Shown here piece by piece: positions 55,876-64,000 of a stretch of 64,000 nucleotides of DNA; positions within the stretch are counted from its first letter, which is position 1; each line of letters begins with the position of its first letter. The stretch is taken from NCBI GenBank assembly GCA_002633025.1, contig NMRB01000650.1:59572-123571 (forward strand), read 5' to 3'. The stretch is from Notospermus geniculatus. Its lineage: Eukaryota; Nemertea; Pilidiophora; Heteronemertea; Lineidae. The notes below the pieces were generated by a model. The model had not been told where the DNA came from and searched no databases. It worked only from the letters and a program-made list of their open reading frames with translations. The position numbers were made by a program, and so were the translations under genes.

Positions 55876-58800
55876 CAAACTTGCACTGGGTCCCCGTTCT
55901 TCCGGATCAAGACAAGCTGTCAAACCCTGCAACAGAAACAACCGTTTGTAAGGATCATCGAAAGCCCGTAATGCTAAATCATGAAGAACTTTCTCGAGTT
56001 CAGTACGACGCTATGGTAGGCCAACTTACGAAAACACTTCCAGCATGTAAGGTCTCAATCTGCACAAACGGCGGCGCTGGCACCGTCTCCCCGCGGGTCG
56101 GAGCAGATCCTTCACGGAGCGTGCCACCACCGTCTCCCTCGACCACGTTCTTGTCAAGATCAATATGAAACTCCTTAACCACCGAACTCCGTCTGCTGCC
56201 GTCTGTTTTTAAAATACTTGGCCGACGCCCAGTGTCTGCATGAACTGCCACTGTGTCTTTGTTTCTTTCTTCTATTGCTAGAGATGGTAAGGTGTGACCA
56301 TCTGCTTCTGTCTCCTTGCTTTTCTCCTCACATTTGTCAACTGATTCTTTCCCAGCATCAGAGACGTGCTCCAAGACGAGCCTCGGCGTGGTCGGCGTGG
56401 TTGATCTGGTCGTCTTCATCGACGGAAGTGTCAAGGAACGGCTCACAAATGTCGGCGTTGTGGCACCTGACCGCGGGGATGCTGTTAATACATATGTACC
56501 TCGTTTATAGCGAGAGAATTCTGAAAGAGCAGAGGCAACTGTGGGTAGTGGGCAACTCTCGCTTGGCAGACCTGGCCGAACCTCGCGACCTGGGTATGAC
56601 ACAGTTTTGTCCCTTGATACAAGGCGGCGACTGAATCTCTAAATCAGTACCCAAAGCCTTTCTTCGAAGTACATGTAGTTTTAAAGAAGGTGTGCCCTGG
56701 AATCGATGATGCGGCTGCTTACGTGTTTTTTTATCAGACACAAACTGGAGCATGATCTTCTGTTTACAGTATGCGCTCTCGGTTTCGCATTCTTGCTGAA
56801 GACGTTTACGCCTTGCCTTGACGCCAATTATCACGTGGTCCATATGTTTGAGAACTCTCGCCTCACCCTGCACAAGCCAGAAAACGTAGAGATATCTACA
56901 GCAGATTGCGGGAAATAGTGATTGACAGTGCTGTGAACAGCTATTTCGACTCCGAGAGCTTATCTCAACAAAAAGTTCGATTTCCATAACGTAAATCGGT
57001 AGATTTTGACGAGTTGGCCTATATTGTTGCCATAGTGCTCGAACCTACCGATTTTATGATATAAATCCATTCGATATCATTGCTATCTCGAACCATCAAT
57101 TGACCAAACCTATGCCGACAAAAAAAGAAAAAAAAGTTGGCCGGAATTTGAAAGCAGGCAAACCGTGGAAGGAAAATATAAAACTGCTTCCAACGATGGT
57201 GGAAAGATGACATACTGCGTCATACTCCCGTAGAAAGAGAAAAACTGCTTCCTACTCCCGTACAAAGAGAACATAAAATTGCTTCCTACTCCAAGGAGAA
57301 CATAAAATTGCTTACTCCAAGGAGAACATAAAATTGCTTACTCCAAGGAGAACATAAAATTGCTTCCTACTCCAAGGAGAACATAAAATTGCTTACTCCA
57401 AGGAGAACATAAAATTGCTTCCTACTCCAAGGAGAATATAAAACTGCTTCCTACTCCAAGGAGAACATAAAATTGCTTACTCCAAGGAGAACATAAAATT
57501 GCTTCCTACTCCAAAGAGAACATAAAATTGCTTACTCCAAGGAGAACATAAAATTGCTTACTCCAAGGAGAACATAAAATTGCTTCCTACTCCAAGGAGA
57601 ATATATAACTGCTTCCTAGTCTTGTTGAAGGAGAAGATAACTCATCAGTGATCGCAGGTAAATGTTTTATTACTAACATGTATTTCAACACACTCCACGT
57701 GCCAGGATTCTCGACCAATCGCTGCATTGGAAAATGGCGGAAAATGAGGTCATTTCTGAAAACAAAAGGGGGACCGGATGTGACATCACAATCGGCGCGG
57801 CAGACCCGTTTTCAGAGGGTAGAACCTTCCTGATTACATCCAGTAATAAGTTTCTGGTCGATGGACGTGAACTTTGTTTGGGAGCGCACCATCACAACAT
57901 TTTCAGCACGGTCCTATCAAATTACTCTGTACCCGTGTTTTGTGTAAGAAAAATATAATAAACGGAAATGTGTGGTGCTGTATTCACCTGCAAATGTCCA
58001 GCTGTGACGGGTGGTTGCTATCGACGGCCATATTGAAGATGTCCCTGTAGTCCTGCAAACAGCAATAGGTTTCATTGAAACTTCTGAATCTAAATTCTCA
58101 TCAATATGAAAAATAGTCTTTTCTTGAGTCTTTTCTTCTAGAGTTTCAGATTGTAAAGTGCCAGCCTGAAGAAGACCCCGGTTGGGGTCGAAAATTTGCT
58201 AAATATTCTGGAAATTGACTTTATATAGGCCTACTTTATCATATTGTGTGTCGATTTTATTTGTGCTCGCCTTCTCTTTGGAATATGAAAAATAGTAGGC
58301 TATTACAGCTATTAGTACGATATGGATTGTTACCACAGCTTACATGTCTGTGTATATACATGAGATCTACCATGGTGGTTGTCACAACCGTCGTTCTTCT
58401 CTTGCAGCCACATATTAGGTCATATTCCTGAAAAGTGAACACAACAAGTGTGAGAGCCTTTGGAATAGAAAAAAGTACATTGTAGACTGTAGGCATACAG
58501 GCGGGCTTACACTTCGGTGGCGCGCCGATGTCTTCTGACGTGAACGTGATGACGCTCACTGAAGCCGAAGCGACGTCACTCGACCAAAGTGTAAAGCTAG
58601 TGAGATTTTCTCAACCATTCCGGCCTCGGTTACGACTGGCCATTCCACACACAGCGACCTTACCCCGAATCTTTCGCCCATCATGATCTCCCGAGGTTTC
58701 TTAGCTTCTGGGTTATGTTCAGCCACTAAAATCGAAAGATAGGAGACTTCAGTGTTTGTCACGAGAACGACAAAGTCAGACCAATCGAAAATCACCTGTT

Positions 58801-61800
58801 AAGTCAAATTTTCCGAAACAAATGCTCAGTATTTCGACTTTCAAGGAGTCACACGAATCTGGAAAGCGGGTGATCCACTGTTGCGATTTTGGCATGAGAC
58901 GGGGTTGCGTTCCCTTACGATCACCATATAAGGACTTCCGATTGCCAAATAAGGTAACCGCAAGGGATCGCAACCCCGTCTCAAGCCAAAATCGCAACAG
59001 TGGATCACCCGCTTTACTCAGGCGGAACGATGTGCATCCGAGATAAAAACAGCAATATTCTCAACTATTCCGGCTCCATTCCGAACACTTCGCCCCATCC
59101 TGAGGTAATCCGGAGTCCTTAATTCTCACGCGCTCCCTTCTTTGCTCCTATACCATGCCTACTTGTGTGTGTGGTGACGGAGGGAGCGAGCACTCTAAAA
59201 AATTTCTTGTCGTACTGACAAGCTGGAACTCGTTCTCAGAATATGCTTAAATTGACAGGGTCTATCTTGTCAATTGACAAGTTTTTAACTTGTCATCCTC
59301 GGAAAAGAGACATCTTATCATTGAAACAAGTACATCTCGTCATTCAGGCTACACAAAAATTAAAAATTATGCGCCAAGAGACCGTTATGCGGTAGTTACA
59401 AGTACTAATAACAGGTACATATGAAAGAAAAACTCTCCCAAATTTCAGGGCCTACGGCGGGATTCGAACCTACGACCTATGAAATATATAAACTACTAGA
59501 CATAACCCCTAAACCCTCGTGGCTATTGAGGCAACGATGGTGACAGCATGCTTAGAGTTCAAGAAATTGAGCGATAAATGTGAGGGAAGCGCATGCGCAA
59601 TAATGTCCTGCCACCTGCAACTTATCGCCATAACTAGAGACCTTGTCAACTGGATAAACTGAACTCGTCACAGAGATGTGCGACTCGCCATGACAAGTAA
59701 ATTGTGTCATGAATGACGTAATTCGTCAGGCTGACTAAAGCATCTCATCAATATTCGCAGACAAGTTGCGATGACAAGAATGTTTTAAGAGTGAGCGATA
59801 AGAACCCCTGATTTTCTCAGGGTACTTCGAGCCGTGCTGAATCGGATTTGACTATCTAAAGGAAATTCACTCCAACGTGCAGTGTCGCGTACCGCAAGAT
59901 ACCCCCGTCACACTTAGGCCTAGTTCGAATCAGCAGGAATCAAGCAGAACCAGCCGGAATGAGAAAGTTTGCGAAATTCGAGCTGGATTCGGGAGAGCTT
60001 CGAAGGACACTTGGAATGCACCTCGATAATTTCAAACATGTCCAAGACATTCCACAGGAATGGGCCGGAACATTAGGAATGCAGTCAGAATCCAGTCAGA
60101 ATTTTTAGAATGCTCTTCGAATGTCCAGAAATGAACTGCGAATTGTCATTCCAACGGCATCCCTGCTGCATCCTTCTGCCTCTATTGTGACGGGGGTATG
60201 AGTGAAAGATGTCATGTGGCCGTACTGTAAGATTTCACTCACGCTGTCCGGTCATGACGATGTAAAAACCATCTGCTGGTAACCCCTTCCTGATGATAAC
60301 CCTGTTTGGTGTGTATCTATCGTAAAAGGCGAGTTGACAGATCTTTTTCTGGGTGTCGAGGCTGTAGGCGTTGAAGGACTCCGACACCAGCTTCATACAC
60401 TTTATGACCTAAAACAAGTCAATACGAAGAAGTGAAACTAGGAAAATGAGGGGCTGAAATGCCAATTTTCGGTGATTGCACTGTGCTCCAAAAACGACCC
60501 GGACAATACTACTACTGAGGAAATTGACTTGGCCTGGATGGTTTCGAATCGATTTCTACAGTAGCGACACCTATATTATTCCATCCATGATTTGAATTCC
60601 TCATTGGCACGTCAGACGCTCCAACGGAAGTCACGTGTCCATGTTGACACACTGCAAGTGACATTCTTTGACAATATCCTGCAATCTGCACGACAGAGCC
60701 AATATATTGACGACCGAAAGTAGTCAAGCTGGACATGCGCAGCAGGTTGAATATCCTGGTGAAACCTTTGCTGTGAGACCTAGGAACCCTTGGCGGAAAT
60801 ATGCTGAACATGTCATGACTGGTCACGGTCCGTGGGATTTTTCTCAGGATACCGATTAAAATATAAGAACCCAACCTCGTTCCCAGGGGTCGTTCGCTTT
60901 CTGACAATATGGCGGTCGCGTCACTAACCCCTGGCATCAGCTTTGGATTTAACGCACGTGATTGGTTGACGGGAAACCGTCAAATATATCCAAGAATATA
61001 CCCAAAGAAATTTTCAAAATATTTTGGATCAAACCAGAAGGTTATCTTTATCCAGGTTTGATGATTTTTTGTAAAAAGAATTTTAAAAAGCACTGGTTAG
61101 TATTTCAAATTGATTATTTTGACTCGTGCTGCCACCTATACTTAGTCCAAGATTCCTGGATTAGCAACCGAAGCTGATTCCAGGGGTTAGTGAGCGAGTG
61201 GTCCGAGGTTGTCTGAGCGAACTATACCCCTGGGGACGAGGTTGATAAGAACCAACGCCGCATGACCCTGATTAAATGTGAATGGTGATCAACCTGAGCA
61301 TGTAAGGAATGGAAAGATTTTATTTTCAATCCGGCGACGGATTCTCACGCCAGAAAGGATTTCACACTGATAGACAATTTGTGCCCATCGAACACCATGT
61401 TCCCTCCTGCGTAGGCCTATCGACACAAAAGAGGCAGTCTTTAAACGTGACGTCACATTTCCATGACGTCCTCTGCAGACCCATATATTATTGACCGTCA
61501 AAATATCAAGCGACGTCACGGCATGAACACAGCATCAACACACAGATCGTGTGACGTCAAAATGTCACGACGTGATACTTTTGACGTCGTCGCCGGCCGT
61601 TTGACGGCCAACATGGCCGGTTCTTTGCAGTCAAGTCACCGTTATTAGGCCTACAATTCGCAACACGGCTTCAGCGAACACAACATCAATCTTCATCTGT
61701 GCGTTATTTCCATTCAAGGACAAGACGGATATACGTTGACAGCTAACAGACTCCCTTGCTTACTCTGCCATCGACGATATTTGCATGAGCAGCCGCGGCA

Positions 61801-63853
61801 GTATCCCTGAATCGTGTACCGAAACCTAGCCGCGCAATATTTGATTGACAACGATTTGAGATTGATTGAAAATGGTAATTTCAGCCACTTACTCATAACT
61901 AATCAATGAAAGGCCACCCTTGTCAAATAGTCCAGAAATAGACGTGAAATGAAGTTTATTTAGTCATTGTCGGTGTCCGGAAGTGGACTATTACCATTGC
62001 TATGCAACAGTCAGGAACGGTAAACGCCACATCACGGGGGGGAGGGATAGACCGTCTACCTTTTTCCTTTGGTTATTCAATACACTAGTGGCTCTCGGAG
62101 GCAGAACTTCATGTAAGTTGGCATTTTCGTGCTTTTTCCAATTTCATCTTTAGGCTACATTGCCTAAGGAATATTAGGCAAAATGCCTAACATGATATTC
62201 TGGGGATAAGATGCCAAACCTATATTAGGCAATTTGCCTATATAAGCAAAAGCTTTCAGAGTATTTTTTAAAGGGACACATCTGCTGGAATCATGGACGT
62301 GCCATCTTATTCTTACCTCGTTCACTTCCTCGCTCGACCTCGTCCCCGGTGGCCGTGTTAAGATTCGTTTCACTTCCTTCGTCACCAATCCCTGGGAACG
62401 AGGGTAATATTTTCAGTCAGATTCAAAACGCTTTTAAATCGTTTCAGGTTGGCTGCCTTCAGGAGGATGATCGACTGATGGCGGAAGTGGCATTGTACCG
62501 GCTTGCTACGGTCCCAGACTTACAAAAGTAAGTGACAAATCCCATTCTGACATATCGGCTTCACTTTCCCTAGCATCCGCTAAATCCCAATAGGCCTACT
62601 TCGTATAGCCAGCGATGGTTTGAATGTCGGACTGCGTCTGGTGAATCAGAGCCACTTTCCTGACGGACACTCACCTCGCTGGTGTGACCTCGCCGATACT
62701 CATTCGCATCAAAACTCAGTTGTACGATCTTCTTCTGCGTCTCATCAGGGAAGAAGGTAACAAAAGGTCTCGGCCGGCCCTTGGGCTGCTGAGCTTGGCC
62801 GCTCTCCACTGATAGAAGACTGTCTACTAAGGCGTACCACTTCTCCTGCATCACGCTGTAGGCGAGCAACCTGTCAAACAACCAGGCGATATCGCAAGCA
62901 ATCAAATCGCCACCGATCTTCTCGCCAACCATCACAGACTAGGTGATATCACGTTGGTATTGTTTGACATTGGGCGAACATCACTGGTGAGAAGATGCCA
63001 CGCATCGCTGTCCAGCGCACACCTGGCGTCAACAGCCAATTTGCTCGCTGGCGATCAAGTCGCTTCTGAGATCGCCGAGTGTGCTGCAACTTTAGGTTGC
63101 ATCACAGTAGCAGTGACGTCGCAATGACCTCAGCAATCATACTCTCGGCCGAATGCTCAGCAGAAGGAAAATGCATTTTCTTTAGCAATAGTGATGGTGG
63201 TCTCAGTTGAGGCTTTCCCGATACGGGAGGATGAGTTTGTTGCCAACATTTTATTACTTACTCTCTACAAACGGCGCAGACTTGTACGATCTTCAGGACA
63301 GCCCGAGCTGCCCGGCGAAAGCGAACTATCGGCTGGAATTGAGAAAATGGCAAAGTTATCGGTTTTAAATACCGTAACGTTACGAGAAAAGGTCGATTGA
63401 TGAGTCGATGTTCGGATGCTCTGAATTTCTTACCTTAACCTCCTCGTCATGTGGCGAAGAACTAGCCGCGTTCTTTTGGAGATCGACCGACATATTTACT
63501 TTCCTGAGTGCATCCTCTTCTTTCATCAGACTTTTCTTCGAAGCTTTTCTTGCAAGTTGTCTCCGAGTTTTGCTGTCTTCAACCAAATCACCCGCGACAC
63601 AATCCCTACTCGCGCCAATCTTCATCGCGCCCCGATTCAACCGATCCAGTTCGAGCGCATCCTTCACGATTGTCCTAAACCGAAGCCTCTGCTTTCGGCT
63701 TTTTATGTTCTGAAAGAACGTGTTCGCATTGGCGCGGGTTCTCATTAGTTCATATACGTCCTCATAGATGACGGACCTTCGGACCCTCGGCCGGTGTCCA
63801 CTCAACATGTCTATGGTGTTTCTGTGATGTGGACTTAACGTAGCTGCAGCCAT
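55876..63853 (-). CDS. CNBD2: CNBD2-like gene with two cyclic-nucleotide-binding domains, copy 2 (3' end missing)
   Basis: Exons: 63434-63853 (ATG at 63853), 62675-62870, 60243-60408, 58664-58725, 58344-58427, 57988-58052, 57678-57755, 57049-57109, 56723-56867, 56030-56520 and 55876-55926. Ten of the eleven have exactly the same length as in copy 1; exon 1 is 18 bp shorter (six codons, MQDLVA, lost in frame). No exon has a stop or frameshift. All donors and acceptors are kept, with small changes such as gtgagt for gtaagt after exon 3. As in copy 1, the joint of exon 1 to exon 2 is unresolved and the gene stops after PEERGPSASL, before the expected C-terminus. Cassette residues match copy 1. 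Both proteins, if made, would differ at only a few residues. Confidence 0.8.
57230..57610. repeat. Intronic minisatellite, copy-2 allele
   Basis: The same 26/29-bp units as 43779-44215, but fewer and in a different order, as expected of a variable-number array. Confidence 0.95.
58166..58193 (+). ncRNA. Hammerhead-like core motif inside a copy-2-only insertion
   Basis: CTGAAGA-GACCCC-ggtt-GGGGTC-GAAA. It lies in about 130 bp (58125-58260) that replace unrelated sequence of copy 1 (44740-44900) between exons 5 and 6, so this family has moved recently. Confidence 0.4.
58863..59025. mobile_element. 163-bp palindromic MITE (copy 2)
   Basis: Orthologue of 45852-46014, differing by about one base (gcatgag for gcttgag), in the same position. 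Confidence 0.8.
59191..59793. mobile_element. 603-bp TIR element present only in copy 2
   Basis: The ends CACTCTAAAAAATTTCTTGT and inverse of ACAAGAATGTTTTAAGAGTG; flanks gGAGCGAG and AGCGATAA suggest a decayed 6-8-bp duplication. Many GACAAG/CTTGTC words lie inside. Copy 1 at 46160-46180 is uninterrupted. It carries a tRNA-like segment. Confidence 0.75.
59451..59524 (-). tRNA. tRNA-like segment within the TIR element (probably not functional)
   Basis: On the minus strand it starts GCCACGAGGGTTTAGGGG and ends GTTCGAATCCC-GCCGTAGGC: a B box, a D-arm-like region and weakly pairing acceptor ends about 74 bases apart. The anticodon stem is too irregular to assign an anticodon. Confidence 0.4.
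59899..60199. mobile_element. 301-bp MITE present only in copy 2
   Basis: ATACCCCCGTCACA and its exact inverse TGTGACGGGGGTAT at the ends. Copy 1 reads accgcaaatgagtgaaag without it (46266-46285). Confidence 0.8.
60872..61244. mobile_element. 373-bp TIR element with 9-bp duplication, present only in copy 2
   Basis: CAACCTCGTTCCCAGGGG and the inverse end CCCCTGGGGACGAGGTTG. The flanks are ATAAGAACC on both sides (60863-60871, 61245-61253), and copy 1 has a single ATAAGAACC at about 46955. Nine bases is the duplication size of Mutator-type elements. Confidence 0.85.
62448..62527 (+). CDS. Nested plus-strand exon, 80 bp, one base shorter than its paralogue
   Basis: Bounded by cgtttcag and gtaagt. 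It lacks one C of the CCC near 62457 (GGCTGCCTTC against GGCTGCCCTTC), so after the 53247-54043 exon it would hit TGA, whereas its substitutions relative to 48355-48435 are those of a constrained coding exon. The missing base may be a real recent mutation or a sequencing error in the base run. Confidence 0.65.
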
Positions 63854-64000
63854 CCCGAACTATAAAAAGACAGGTGATGGAAGTTCACTAAAACTGATGT
63901 TCCTGGGCCTCTGTTTTCATCGTTTTCTTATGAATTTGTAGATTCAAAACAACCACGTAGATCTGTGGAGACTTGATAATCACAAAATCGCACTCCTGAA

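Overview
The window looks like genomic DNA from an animal, most likely a marine deuterostome invertebrate such as an echinoderm, hemichordate or cephalochordate (a mollusc is not excluded). Reasons: short GT-AG-bounded exons in long introns, abundant MITEs, a tRNA-derived SINE, a CR1/Jockey-type retrotransposon fragment, and frequent 'taggcctac' and 'acatgta' words. There are no operons, ribosome-binding sites or CRISPR arrays. The species is inferred, not shown.

Region 1 (about 1-30,100) is a scrambled mosaic of duplicated exons. Modules encoding a C48 (Ulp1/SENP-type) protease C-terminal half, double-stranded-RNA-binding-motif halves, a C-X9-C-X10-C-X2-H zinc-type motif, an acidic/Gln cassette and several unrecognised exons recur two to five times, in both orientations, with splice-like borders. 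Some copies are open and others carry stops or frameshifts. A clean two-exon gene end (8264-10077) and a truncated reverse transcriptase (20083-20820) lie among them.

Region 2 (30,100-42,400) is mostly transposable elements: a 1.3-kb TIR element with a repeated GTCCCGTACGACAC word, a SINE, several MITEs, and an AT-rich island (41,380-42,130) with three tightly packed intronless ORFs, including a broken HNH-nuclease-like gene, that looks virus- or Polinton-derived.

Region 3 (42,400-64,000) holds two near-identical copies (42,385-50,340 and 55,836-64,000) of an antisense gene with two cyclic-nucleotide-binding domains, resembling CNBD2. Eleven exons can be placed in each copy; ten of the eleven, including every exon of the binding domains, join in consistent phase, while the exon 1/2 junction is not reconciled. 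Both copies stop at the same point, before the 3' end of the gene. Each copy also carries, on the opposite strand inside an intron, a small exon whose substitutions are almost all synonymous. A separate plus-strand gene starts between the copies (first coding exon 53,247-54,043), and its donor phase fits that nested exon. Young transposons present in one copy and absent from the other give filled and empty sites. The pair is either a recent tandem duplication or two haplotypes placed in series by the assembler.
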